DNA from: DATJBC01 sp035515515
GTDB lineage: Bacteria > Actinomycetota > Acidimicrobiia > Acidimicrobiales > UBA8190
Length of the DNA: 10,692 bases
Assembly: GCA_035515515.1 (NCBI GenBank)
Contig: DATJBC010000215.1
Span: 1 to 10,692 of the forward strand
Direction: 5' to 3'
Numbering within the stretch: the first letter of the stretch is position 1; every line of letters starts with the position of its first letter. Both the position numbers and the translations under genes were made by a program. This document shows, piece after piece, positions 1 through 6,761 of the stretch. The notes beneath the pieces are model-generated. The model had not been told where the DNA came from, ran no database searches, and was given only the letters and a program-made list of their open reading frames with translations.

Positions 1-876
1 AGCATCCTCGCCCAGGACCTCGGTGACTTCGAGGTGATCGTGGGCGACGAGACCGGCGAGGCCGAGCCCGCGGTGGCCGACGCCGCCGACGGGCGCATCC
101 GCTACTACCGCAACGCCGAGCGCCTGGGGTTCGCGCGCAACCACGTGGCGCTCCTCGACCGGGCTGAGGGCCGCTACGTCACCGTGCAGCACGACGACGA
201 CTGGTGGGAGCACACCTACCTGTCCCGCATGGCGGCCGTCCTGGACGGCGACGACGGCGTCGGGATGGCGTGCTGTGCCACGGTGCTCGACCGCGGTGAC
301 ACGCGCCGTCCCTGGCCCTTCCCGCTCACTCCGGGCCGCCACGACGACGTACTCCCGGCACTGCTGCGCGAGGAGTGGTTCCTCCTGATCAACGCCACCA
401 TGTGGCGCCGCCAGTCCTGGACGGGGGTCGCTCGCCAGTGGCCGGACCTGCGTTGCGGCGACCTGCAGCTGTTCCTCTCCATCGCCGAGGCGGGCTGGGC
501 GCTCCACTTCACCCCCGAGCCCCTGGCGCACTGGGTCCAGCACGACGAGCAATCGGGCGCCTGGCGGGGCAGCGACCACGGGCTGGGCGTCGCCGACGAC
601 GTGCTCGCCTTCTGGGACGGGTGGTTGTCGGGGCGGCCCGAGGGGTATGCGGAGCTGGCGGCGGCCCAGCGCGGCCGTTGGCACCTGCGCCGGGCGCGGG
701 CGTTGATCCTGGCCGGCCGTCCGGCCGACGCCCGCGCGGCGGTGCGCGCCGCGTCGGCGCTGCGTGCGGGCCTCCCCGGGGCCCGGCGCCTTGCGCTCGC
801 GTCGCGTCTTCCCACCGGCGTCGTCACCGGAGCGGTGCGGCTCCGGCGTGCCCTGTGGGCGCCGGCGCGAGGGTGA
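1..876 (+). CDS. Family 2 (GT-A) glycosyltransferase, 5'-truncated by window edge
   Basis: The frame is open from base 1, and the first residues (SILAQDLGDFEVIVGD) match the start of the GT2 nucleotide-sugar-binding fold, normally preceded by a beta strand and about 20-30 residues. The true start is therefore outside the window and the GTG at 34 is internal. In the 291 visible residues I see the sugar-nucleotide half, a DxD-type metal site HDDDWW (residues 64-69), and a CGDLQLFLSIAEAG stretch whose D154 sits where GT2 enzymes carry the catalytic base (often ED). An Arg/Ala-rich C-terminal tail follows. Role by family: transfer of a sugar from an NDP-sugar to a lipid-linked or glycan acceptor at the cytoplasmic membrane face; donor and acceptor cannot be read. 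The PIG-L deacetylase follows after 42 bp. The fold assignment is solid, the substrate unknown. Confidence 0.85.
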   Translation, partial: SILAQDLGDFEVIVGDETGEAEPAVADAADGRIRYYRNAERLGFARNHVALLDRAEGRYVTVQHDDDWWEHTYLSRMAAVLDGDDGVGMACCATVLDRGDTRRPWPFPLTPGRHDDVLPALLREEWFLLINATMWRRQSWTGVARQWPDLRCGDLQLFLSIAEAGWALHFTPEPLAHWVQHDEQSGAWRGSDHGLGVADDVLAFWDGWLSGRPEGYAELAAAQRGRWHLRRARALILAGRPADARAAVRAASALRAGLPGARRLALASRLPTGVVTGAVRLRRALWAPARG

Positions 877-905
877 CCCTGCACGAGCATTCGATTGCGC
901 CGCAC

Positions 906-911
906 TAGCCT
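906..911 (+). promoter_or_regulatory. Candidate -10 element of a leaderless promoter for the PIG-L gene
   Basis: TAGCCT is followed by exactly 7 nt (CGACTCA) and GTG at 919. No Shine-Dalgarno sequence precedes that GTG, and no clear -35 hexamer is visible. The arrangement matches the NUDIX gene (TACGAT, 7 nt ending GACTC, GTG). Transcription would start at or next to the G of the start codon. Confidence 0.45.
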
Positions 912-918
912 CGACTCA

Positions 919-1719
919 GTGTTGGAGGCCGACGAGCCGCAGCAGCCGGCATGGGACCCAGCCTGGTGGGAACGGTGGCTGACGACGGTGAAGCCTCCGC
1001 TGTCCACGGTGGTGGGCAGCGCCATGGGGACGGCGGGCACCGACCGCACCGAGGTGCTGGCGAGCCGGTCGTGCGTGATCTTCGCCCCGCATCCCGACGA
1101 CGAGACCCTCGGCTGCGCGGTGACCATCATGCGCAAGGTCGACGCCGGGACACCGGTGCGGGTCGTGGTCGTCACCGACGGCAGCACCTATCCGCCACAC
1201 AAGTCCGCGGAGCAGAACATCGCCGACCGTGACGCCGAGCTGCGCGCCGCGTGCCGCGTCCTCGGGCTCCCCGACGACGCCGTGGTCCACCTGTCGTTCC
1301 CCGAGACGAAGCTCCATCTGGCGGGGGAGCCCCTCGTCGACGCCCTGGCGGAGATCGTGGCCGCCGACCGTCCCGAGGACGTGCTGGTCACGTCGGAGGC
1401 CGACCCCCATCCCGACCACGCCGCCCTGGGGCAGGCCGCCCGCCGGGCCATGGCCGGCCGGGAGGGTCGCTTGTGCGTCTACCCCATCTGGCAGTGGGAG
1501 CGGCCCCGCTCGTGGGTGCGGACCCTGCAGGGGGCGTCCCGTCCCGAGCGCGTCCGCACCGCGGGGTACCTGGACCGCAAGCGCCAGGCCATCGGCCTGT
1601 TCCGGTCGCAGTTGACGGTGTCCGCCGGGGGCGAGCTCGACTACGGCATCGGGCTCACGCCGCGCTTCCTCCGGCGCTTCACCGGCGCCCACGAGGTCTT
1701 CTTCCCGGTCCCCGCGTAG
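919..1719 (+). CDS. PIG-L family (LmbE-like) zinc deacetylase
   Basis: PIG-L/LmbE proteins are zinc-dependent amidases that remove acetyl groups from N-acetylglucosamine-type sugars, as in GPI anchor, mycothiol, teicoplanin and bacillithiol pathways. The hallmark motif APHPDDETLGC is present (H58, D60, D61 from the GTG start), and the later HPDHAALGQAA supplies the third zinc ligand. The length of 266 aa fits the family. Start choice is uncertain: GTG 919 has a TAnnnT element 7 nt upstream; TTG 895 would add eight residues and overlap that promoter; ATG 1024 would remove a Trp-rich N-terminus (DPAWWERWL) that looks coding. Its place directly after a GT2 gene suggests it deacetylates an amino-sugar in the same glycan. 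It converges with the 2H phosphoesterase gene, 44 bp away. Confidence 0.88.
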   Translation: MLEADEPQQPAWDPAWWERWLTTVKPPLSTVVGSAMGTAGTDRTEVLASRSCVIFAPHPDDETLGCAVTIMRKVDAGTPVRVVVVTDGSTYPPHKSAEQNIADRDAELRAACRVLGLPDDAVVHLSFPETKLHLAGEPLVDALAEIVAADRPEDVLVTSEADPHPDHAALGQAARRAMAGREGRLCVYPIWQWERPRSWVRTLQGASRPERVRTAGYLDRKRQAIGLFRSQLTVSAGGELDYGIGLTPRFLRRFTGAHEVFFPVPA

Positions 1720-1763
1720 GGAGGAGGCCGGCGAGGGGCCGACGGGGGGGACCGCTCCCGTGG

Positions 1764-2333
1764 CTATGCGGCGCGCCCCAGGGCGAAGCGGTGCCGCACC
1801 GTCCACCCGGCAGCGGGGCCCGGAGCCATGAGGAGGACCTCGTCGGCCACGGAGCCCACGGGGAGGCGGTGCCGCAGCCGGCGCGCCGCCCAGCGCAGAC
1901 GGGGCGCCCACGCCCCTTCGCCCACCGTGAGGTGGGGGATCGTCTCGGCGAACTCGCCGCCGTAGGGGGGGCAGTCGGGGAAGGCCTCCCACACCCGGGC
2001 GGTGAGCTCGGCGAAGGGCTCGGCGGGGGTGGGGGCCACGTACAGGACGCGGTCGCCGAACCACCGCAGCTCGGTCAGGGCGAACTCGAAGGCGGGCGTC
2101 GACCCCACGACCTCCTCGAGCCGGGACGCCACCGCCGGGGACAGCGCCGTCAGGGGGAGGAAGGGGTACAGGACGGTGATGTGCGCAGCGAGGCCCTGGG
2201 CCGCCGCGGGGTCCAACCGGCGGCGGGCCCGTCCCACCACGGCGTCGGCGGCGGGGACGCCCACCACGAGCGCCGTCCCCGGCGCGGCTCGGGCTCCGCC
2301 GGGATCGGGGGACGCCGGCACACCGACCGTCAC
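1764..2333 (-). CDS. 2H phosphoesterase superfamily protein (LigT / 2'-5' RNA ligase-like)
   Basis: The 189-aa product carries the two HxT signatures that define the 2H fold, HIT at residues 51-53 (AHITVLYPF) and HLT at 134-136 (IPHLTVGEG). The spacing of about 80 residues is normal. The His/Thr pairs act on 2',3'-cyclic or 2'-5' phosphodiester bonds in characterised members; many bacterial members have no known substrate. Start: GTG 2333 is the first start codon in this frame after the upstream gene's stop, and a G-run lies a few bases before it. GTG 2321 is an alternative. The gene begins 34 bp after the nucleotidyltransferase stop on the same strand, so the two are probably co-transcribed. 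Family is secure, role unknown. Confidence 0.8.
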   Translation of the reverse strand: MTVGVPASPDPGGARAAPGTALVVGVPAADAVVGRARRRLDPAAAQGLAAHITVLYPFLPLTALSPAVASRLEEVVGSTPAFEFALTELRWFGDRVLYVAPTPAEPFAELTARVWEAFPDCPPYGGEFAETIPHLTVGEGAWAPRLRWAARRLRHRLPVGSVADEVLLMAPGPAAGWTVRHRFALGRAA

Positions 2334-2367
2334 GGTGCCCCCGATCGCCGTGCCCGCCCCGGGGCGG

Positions 2368-3063
2368 TCAGGAGGGGTGCAGTGCCGGGGTCGAGGCGCC
2401 GAGCTCGCTGTGCAGCAGGGAGACGTCGTTGGCGAGCTGCGGGTGGAGCTCGAAGTGCGTGTGGTACAGCAGCTGGACCTCGGCTGACAAGCACGGCACC
2501 TTGTGCCCGCCGATCGACCCCTGCGCGTAGACGCGGTCCTCGAGGGTGGCCCGCGTCGCGGGGTTGCCGTTCCCGAAGGCGCTGAACAGCAACGACCAGT
2601 TGAGGCTGACGAGCTCCACCCGGTGCCCCGCCCCGTCGTTGAGGTAGGACCGCCGGGGCATCCACGTGGTGACCTCATGGGTGGACACGAGCTGGAAGCC
2701 GCATCGGACGAGGGCGTCGATGGCGCGTGCGACGTCGCGGTCGTAGTCGTCGAGGGCCACGTCGACGTCATCGTGGGACCGGGTCCGGCGGCCCACCAGC
2801 GCGTCCACCCCCCACCCCCCTGCCAGGCAGTAGCGCAGGCCCTCGCGTTCGAGGGCGTCGAGGACCTCGAGCACGTCGCCGGCGCTCATCGCCCCCCGGC
2901 AACGGTCGCGGACCGGCCCCAGCCACCGCTTGAGCACCGACGAATCCGACGCCGAGGCCACCCGGTGGCTCAGCCACCCGGCGGGCATCCACAAGAGGCG
3001 GTGGCGCTTGACGAACCCCGTGAGCCGAAACAACGCCCGCGCGAACAGGCCGGGGCGCCTCAC
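2368..3063 (-). CDS. Nucleotidyltransferase-fold protein (LnuA / ANT(2'')-like)
   Basis: The 231-aa product shows the pol-beta nucleotidyltransferase signature: GGWGVDALVG (residues 82-91), then HDDVDVAL with metal ligands D99 and D101, and GHRVELV giving a third carboxylate, E150. This pattern (GGW.VDaL.Gr.TR.H.D.D) is typical of the small nucleotidyltransferases that include lincosamide and aminoglycoside adenylyltransferases, which transfer an NMP to a hydroxyl group. Most family members of this type are uncharacterised. The N-terminal 60 residues are basic and hydrophobic and may not belong to the fold; ATG at M59 is an alternative start, but GTG 3063 is used because coding character extends to it. 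It lies between the flippase and the 2H phosphoesterase, so glycan or intermediate modification is as likely as drug inactivation. I would not call it a resistance gene. Confidence 0.72.
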   Translation of the reverse strand: MRRPGLFARALFRLTGFVKRHRLLWMPAGWLSHRVASASDSSVLKRWLGPVRDRCRGAMSAGDVLEVLDALEREGLRYCLAGGWGVDALVGRRTRSHDDVDVALDDYDRDVARAIDALVRCGFQLVSTHEVTTWMPRRSYLNDGAGHRVELVSLNWSLLFSAFGNGNPATRATLEDRVYAQGSIGGHKVPCLSAEVQLLYHTHFELHPQLANDVSLLHSELGASTPALHPS

Positions 3064-3071
3064 CGCCTGCC

Positions 3072-3096
3072 CCGTCCCCGCACAAGCCGGGGACGG
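3072..3096 (-). terminator. Perfect 9-bp GC hairpin between flippase and nucleotidyltransferase genes
   Basis: CCGTCCCCG (3072-3080) and CGGGGACGG (3088-3096) are perfect inverted repeats around a 7-nt loop. On the - strand the hairpin lies 9 nt after the flippase stop and ends 8 nt before the nucleotidyltransferase GTG. A second short hairpin (CCCCG/CGGGG, 3101-3113) contains the flippase stop codon. There is no U-tract, which is common in high-GC actinobacteria. It could be a partial terminator, an mRNA-stability element, or a structure masking the downstream start. Confidence 0.45.
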
Positions 3097-3105
3097 CTGC
3101 CCCCG

Positions 3106-4839
3106 TCACGGGGCATGTCGACGCCTCTGGGACACCCCCGACGACGCACTACCGCCCACTCCGTCGAGACTACCGGGTTCAGAATCACTTTGGCACTGGG
3201 AGTTGTCCGCGATTTGATGCGCGGCGCTCTCGTCTCCGTGCCGCCAGCGGGCGGGGAGGGGTCGGGTCACGAAGGCCAACGCCCGCCGGCGCTCGGCGGG
3301 CGCGGCCCCGGTGCTCAGGTACACGATGAGGTAGGTGGCGCAGCCCGCCAGGGCTGTCACGGCGAGGAGGGGGATCGAGCCGCCGATCACCTGCCGCAGG
3401 GCGAGGAGCACGGTCGCGCACGCCATCGCCGGCAGGATGTTGGGCACGAGCGCCCCCCGGAGGAGCGAGCGGACCGACAGCCCCGACGCCCGGCACCCGG
3501 CGACGAGGTATCCGGGCAGGCGGGCCAGGGCGACACCGCCCAGGGTGCCGATGGCCACGCCCACGGGTCCGATCACCAGGGCCAGGGTCACAGACAGCGT
3601 GATGTTCACGGTGACCTCGATGCCCTTGATGGCGCAGAACTGGCGGACGTTCCCCAGGCCCACGCCGATGTTCCCCAGGGCGCGCACCGGCGACGCCAGC
3701 CCGGCGGCCGCGGCCAGCACGACGAGCACCTGGGCCGAGACCCCGTACCCGGTGCCCACCCAGGCGCGCACGCCGGGGCCGGCCAGCACGATGAAGACGA
3801 GGGCGACCATGATGCCGGGCACCATCGTCACCCGGGTGCCGTCGCGGGCGATGTCGCCGAGCGACTCACGGTCGTTGCGCGACGCGGCAGAGGCGAAGGG
3901 GAAGAACACCGCGGCCATGGAGTCGAGGGCCGACACCACCGCCCCCGCCAGCTTCGATCCCACGGCGTAGATGGCGGCGTCCTTGAGGCCGAGCACGATG
4001 CCCACGGTGATCACGTCGCCGGTGGCATAGACGGCGTTCAGGACCGCCTGCAGCATGAACCACCCCGACAGGTGCATGGCGTGGCGCCGCTGGGCGGGGT
4101 CGATGAGGCGGGGGCTGAGGCGCGTGCCCGGGAGGATGCGCCGCACCATCCCCAGGCGGACCAGCTGGAAGACGATGGACACCACCGTCGTGGCGAAGGC
4201 CAGCATCACCACCCCGTGGCCCCCCACCACCACGGCGATGCTCACCGCCGCGGTGGCGACCGTCATGGACGCGTTGGCCAAGGCCAGGAGGTCGTAGCGC
4301 TGATGGCCCACCAGGGCCCCCCCGAAGGTGTCGCCCGGGATCGACGTCGCCAGGGCCACGGCCAGGAGGATGACCACGGCCACCGACTCCCCCCGGAGCT
4401 GGGGGGAGACGTGGACGATGTGCTGCAGGGCGAACGCCAGGCCCACCCCGCCCACCAGGGCCAGGGCGCCCAGGGGGACCAGGACGAAGAAGGTGGTGTT
4501 GAGGGTGCGCAGGGCGGACTCGGGACGGAACGAGGCGTCCTCGGCGATCAGCTTGGTCGAGGCGGCCCCGAAGCCGAGCTCGAAGAGCTCCAGGTAGACC
4601 ACGGCCCCGCTGGCCACCACCCACAACCCGTAGGTCGTCTTGCCCAGGTGGTGCAGGAGCACGGGGGTGAGCACCAGCGCCGTCAGCGCCGTGAGCCCCT
4701 GCGCGGCGTAGTTCATGAGGACGTTGCGACCGAAGCGGGCCGGCAGCCCGACCGGCGCCGGGGGGTGTTCCGTGGCGGCCCGCGAGCCGCCGCGCCGATG
4801 CGCCACCCCCCGGGGGCTGCCGTTTTGGGCGTTCGTCAT
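3106..4839 (-). CDS. Polysaccharide/oligosaccharide flippase (Wzx / MATE-like, MOP superfamily)
   Basis: A 577-aa polytopic membrane protein. After about 40 hydrophilic residues, the segment NVLMNYAAQGLTALTALVL begins a run of roughly 12-14 hydrophobic helices with short polar loops, the layout of lipid-linked oligosaccharide flippases (Wzx, MurJ, MATE relatives). The early motif GKTTYGLWVVASG (G.. yGlw) is typical of the Wzx branch. It ends in a polar Ser/Arg-rich tail of about 60 residues. Expected role: moving a polyprenyl-linked glycan across the cytoplasmic membrane. Start: ATG 4839 overlaps the stop of a 12-codon ORF; an in-frame GTG at 4884 would add 15 residues but lies inside the candidate -10 element. 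The neighbouring glycosyltransferases and deacetylase agree with glycan export. The exact substrate is not readable. Confidence 0.85.
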   Translation of the reverse strand: MTNAQNGSPRGVAHRRGGSRAATEHPPAPVGLPARFGRNVLMNYAAQGLTALTALVLTPVLLHHLGKTTYGLWVVASGAVVYLELFELGFGAASTKLIAEDASFRPESALRTLNTTFFVLVPLGALALVGGVGLAFALQHIVHVSPQLRGESVAVVILLAVALATSIPGDTFGGALVGHQRYDLLALANASMTVATAAVSIAVVVGGHGVVMLAFATTVVSIVFQLVRLGMVRRILPGTRLSPRLIDPAQRRHAMHLSGWFMLQAVLNAVYATGDVITVGIVLGLKDAAIYAVGSKLAGAVVSALDSMAAVFFPFASAASRNDRESLGDIARDGTRVTMVPGIMVALVFIVLAGPGVRAWVGTGYGVSAQVLVVLAAAAGLASPVRALGNIGVGLGNVRQFCAIKGIEVTVNITLSVTLALVIGPVGVAIGTLGGVALARLPGYLVAGCRASGLSVRSLLRGALVPNILPAMACATVLLALRQVIGGSIPLLAVTALAGCATYLIVYLSTGAAPAERRRALAFVTRPLPARWRHGDESAAHQIADNSQCQSDSEPGSLDGVGGSASSGVSQRRRHAP

Positions 4840-4874
4840 GCCGGGCGTGGCCCGTCCTCGGCTGGCGCGCGCAT
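4836..4874 (-). CDS. Candidate 12-codon leader ORF coupled to the flippase gene
   Basis: ATG at 4874 lies 8 nt after a TAGAGT hexamer, the spacing expected of a leaderless start. It opens a 12-residue frame (MRAPAEDGPRPA) whose TGA overlaps the flippase ATG in an ATGA arrangement. The flippase ATG has only a poor Shine-Dalgarno sequence, so ribosomes finishing the leader could re-start on it. The peptide is Pro/Ala-rich with no recognisable function; any role would lie in the act of translation. This could be coincidence. Confidence 0.4.
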   Translation of the reverse strand: MRAPAEDGPRPA

Positions 4875-4882
4875 GACATACC

Positions 4883-4888
4883 ACTCTA
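4883..4888 (-). promoter_or_regulatory. Candidate -10 element of the flippase promoter
   Basis: TAGAGT read on the - strand sits 8 nt before the ATG at 4874. No good -35 hexamer is seen at 16-18 nt spacing. The GT14 gene lies upstream on the same strand, so this would be an internal promoter of the - strand block. Confidence 0.4.
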
Positions 4889-4909
4889 CGTGCCCCGTAC
4901 CCGCTCAGG

Positions 4910-4953
4910 GAGCAGGACTGGAGGGTCGGCGAGCAGGACTCGGGGGACTCGGG
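4910..4953. repeat. 10-bp direct repeats upstream of the flippase promoter
   Basis: GAGCAGGACT occurs at 4910-4919 and again at 4931-4940, exactly 21 bp apart (two helical turns). The second copy runs into a tandem of GGACTCGGG at 4936-4944 and 4945-4953. The array lies just upstream of the - strand TAGAGT element, at about -35 to -75 relative to the expected transcription start, a typical place for a regulator binding to one face of the helix. Confidence 0.45.
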
Positions 4954-4977
4954 GGCGTGGGTGACGGGGTCCGGCGA

Positions 4978-5955
4978 TCAGCGATGCGCGCCCGCGAAGA
5001 CGTGGTCGTCGAGGGCGTCGAGGATGGTCTCGTCGAGGTCGATGTCGAACTTGCGTGCGAAGAACCGCCCGGACGCCATCAGCTCGTCCAGGTCGCCCCG
5101 GACGAACACGTCGGGGCTGGCCTCACCCGGGCGGAAGCGGGTGTAGTGGAGGTCCTCACGCCGCAACTGCAGGGTCGGGTCGTTACACACGACCGTCAAG
5201 GTGGCGGCCTCGTCGGGCTGGGCGGTCCGGGCGAAGTGGTGCACGTAGTCGCTGTGGGTGCGGACGAAGGTGGTGAGCCCCTCGGCGGCCCGCCGCGACA
5301 GGGCCACCCACTGCGTTCCGTACCAGCAGGGGAAGTCGGGCGAGAACGGCGACCGGCGAGGGCGTTTGCCCAGCCGCAAGGGGAGAGGGTCGGGGTAGCG
5401 GTAGACGGTCACGACGGGCTGGAGCCTGTGCATGGCGTAGTTGGCACGGTTGGCGGCGTCGGCGATGGCCTTGCGGACCCGGGGAGGGAGCTTGGCCATG
5501 ACGTGCAGCGACGGGAGCTGGACGTAGCGGTAGTTGTATCGGCGGTTGCACTCCATGCGCAGGATCGGGTCCTCGATCTGATCGAGCGGCACGGCGTCGG
5601 CCATCACGTCGGCGCCCGAGGCCTCGAGGTGCTCCTCCAAGCTCTCGAGCGGGGCGATCGGGTAGTCCTGCTCGGAGAGCATCACGACCCAGTCGAAGGA
5701 CCGGCGCTCCATCATCCAGTCGAGCGTCCGCCACGTGGCGTCGATGACGGAGAAGTCGCCCCAGCGCATCGGGCCCGGACTCGTCCGGACGTCCACCCCG
5801 CCCACGGGGGCCACCAGGTCTGGCGTCCAGGCCGACCGGAAGCGGTCGTGGTGGACAACGAGGGGCGCGTCGGGCTGGCCGCGGCGCAGCGTGTGGAGCA
5901 GTCGCAGGAGTTGGCGAGGCGGTCGGTAGGAGGTGATCAGATAGGCGACCCGCAT
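4978..5955 (-). CDS. GT14-like glycosyltransferase (core-2/I-branching enzyme family)
   Basis: The 325-aa product begins directly with a GT-A strand (MRVAYLITSYRPP) and contains the signatures of the core-2/I-branching beta-1,6-GlcNAc-transferase / xylosyltransferase family: DWVVMLSEQDYPI in the first half, CWYGTQWVALSRRAAEGL in the middle, and PDEAATLTVVCN, where the Glu is the likely catalytic base. Family enzymes transfer GlcNAc or xylose from a UDP-sugar without a DxD metal site. Bacterial members usually sit in exopolysaccharide loci, as here next to a flippase. Length is normal. The ATG start is supported by a TACGAT element 6 nt upstream and the absence of a Shine-Dalgarno sequence. 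The donor sugar cannot be told from the sequence. Confidence 0.83.
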   Translation of the reverse strand: MRVAYLITSYRPPRQLLRLLHTLRRGQPDAPLVVHHDRFRSAWTPDLVAPVGGVDVRTSPGPMRWGDFSVIDATWRTLDWMMERRSFDWVVMLSEQDYPIAPLESLEEHLEASGADVMADAVPLDQIEDPILRMECNRRYNYRYVQLPSLHVMAKLPPRVRKAIADAANRANYAMHRLQPVVTVYRYPDPLPLRLGKRPRRSPFSPDFPCWYGTQWVALSRRAAEGLTTFVRTHSDYVHHFARTAQPDEAATLTVVCNDPTLQLRREDLHYTRFRPGEASPDVFVRGDLDELMASGRFFARKFDIDLDETILDALDDHVFAGAHR

Positions 5956-5961
5956 TCAAGG

Positions 5962-5967
5962 ATCGTA
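5962..5967 (-). promoter_or_regulatory. Candidate leaderless -10 element for the GT14 gene
   Basis: TACGAT on the - strand is followed by 6 nt and the ATG at 5955. The identical hexamer stands before the divergent NUDIX gene. No Shine-Dalgarno sequence is visible. Confidence 0.5.
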
Positions 5968-5978
5968 ACCATGCCGCC

Positions 5979-5989
5979 CCTGTTACAGG
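5979..5989. promoter_or_regulatory. Short inverted repeat at the -35 region of the GT14 promoter
   Basis: CCTGT-T-ACAGG is a perfect 5-bp inverted repeat around one base, placed 12-22 bp upstream of the TACGAT hexamer, so it overlaps the spacer and -35 position. It could be a small operator half-site pair. The arms are short and chance occurrence is quite possible. Confidence 0.25.
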
Positions 5990-6005
5990 CCTCCCGGCGC
6001 AGTTT

Positions 6006-6023
6006 CAGGGGAGGTACCCCCTG
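6006..6023. repeat. Inverted repeat within the divergent promoter region
   Basis: CAGGGG (6006-6011) and CCCCTG (6018-6023) flank a 6-nt loop, and GGTACC within it is itself palindromic. It lies between the two divergent TACGAT promoters and is a candidate shared operator or a structured segment. There is no other support. Confidence 0.25.
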
Positions 6024-6107
6024 GGGGCGTGCCTCGTCTGCGACCCCCGGCCGCCTCGGCGCCCCGGGCCGCTGTGGCCCCGGCCGGGGATCCCCAGGGT
6101 CCCCCGA

Positions 6108-6113
6108 TACGAT
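6108..6113 (+). promoter_or_regulatory. Candidate leaderless -10 element for the NUDIX gene
   Basis: TACGAT is followed by 7 nt (TGGACTC) and the GTG at 6121. No Shine-Dalgarno sequence is present. The stretch from the hexamer to the start codon resembles the one before the PIG-L gene, sharing TA...T, GACTC and GTG. Confidence 0.55.
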
Positions 6114-6120
6114 TGGACTC

Positions 6121-6609
6121 GTGGGTAGGTTCGCGACGGTGGCTCGTTTCGTGGCTCGCACGGTGCTCTCTGGCGAGCGTCGCTGGGCCGACCGCAAGGG
6201 GACGGTCCGGGCCGCGGGGGGCATCCTGTTGCGCCAGGGCCGGCCCCGGGGGCTCGAGGTGGCCGTTGTCCACCGGCCCGGTCGCGACGACTGGTCTCTG
6301 CCCAAGGGCAAGCTCGACGAGGGCGAAACCTTCGAGGATTGCGCTCTGCGCGAGGTGCTGGAGGAGACCGGATATCGCTGCCGGCTGGCGGAGTTCGTCG
6401 GAACCACCGAGTACCGCGACCGGCGCGACCGGCGCAAGGTCGTGTGGTACTGGCTCATGGACGTCCTCGACGGGGAGTTCGCGCCCTCGCGTGAGGTCGA
6501 CGAGCTGCAATGGCTCGACCTCGAGATGGCGGCGCGCGTGCTCACCTATCCCCACGACCGCGACCTGCTCCGCTCGCTCGACGCGCCGAGACTGGCCCGT
6601 TCGGGCTGA
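6121..6609 (+). CDS. NUDIX hydrolase, MutT1-like, single domain
   Basis: The 162-aa product contains a complete Nudix box from G63 to Y85 (G-x5-E-x7-RE-V-x-EE-x-G-Y), with the REVLEE core that binds the divalent metal. The preceding VVHRPGRDDWSLPKGK is close to the equivalent region of mycobacterial MutT1, which hydrolyses 8-oxo-(d)GTP and diadenosine polyphosphates. MutT1 has an additional C-terminal histidine-phosphatase domain; here the protein ends soon after the NUDIX fold. Expected activity: cleavage of a nucleoside diphosphate linked to X. The frame is open far upstream, but that stretch is antisense to four genes. GTG 6121 is chosen because of the TACGAT element 7 nt before it. Divergently transcribed from GT14; housekeeping function is likely and a link to the glycan genes is not needed. 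Confidence 0.85.
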   Translation: MGRFATVARFVARTVLSGERRWADRKGTVRAAGGILLRQGRPRGLEVAVVHRPGRDDWSLPKGKLDEGETFEDCALREVLEETGYRCRLAEFVGTTEYRDRRDRRKVVWYWLMDVLDGEFAPSREVDELQWLDLEMAARVLTYPHDRDLLRSLDAPRLARSG

Positions 6610-6690
6610 GGCCCGTCCCCCGAACCCGTCGCCCGGTCCGTCCCCGCGCCGGCACCCTGCACCTGAACCGGTGGGCAACGCGACGACAAT

Positions 6691-6718
6691 TCCCTGCGTC
6701 TCCTCTCCCTGCGTCTCC
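6691..6718. repeat. Tandem 13-bp direct repeat
   Basis: TCCCTGCGTCTCC occurs at 6691-6703 and 6706-6718, a 15-bp period with only two copies. It lies in non-coding DNA 82 bp after the NUDIX stop. Function unknown; slipped-strand duplication is a simple explanation. Confidence 0.6.
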
Positions 6719-6761
6719 CTCCGCCGCCTCGCCTCGGCCCATCCCCGTGGGGGGCGGACCC

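Noticed and set aside
1720..1763. Possible bidirectional terminator between the convergent PIG-L and 2H genes
   Set aside because: Only a 5-bp stem (ACGGG at 1742-1746, CCCGT at 1757-1761) with a 10-nt G-rich loop is visible. A terminator is expected here by layout, but the sequence support is too weak to annotate.
916..2064. Long - strand open frame opposite the PIG-L gene
   Set aside because: The PIG-L AHPDD-type motif on the + strand is decisive, and the - strand product is Arg/Pro/Gly-rich without recognisable features.
2503..6120. A very long + strand open frame running across this region into the NUDIX gene
   Set aside because: It is antisense to four genes with clear family motifs (2H region edge, nucleotidyltransferase, flippase, GT14). 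Its translation is low-complexity Gly/Arg/His/Asp-rich, typical of shadow frames in high-GC DNA. Only the part from 6121 is a recognisable protein.
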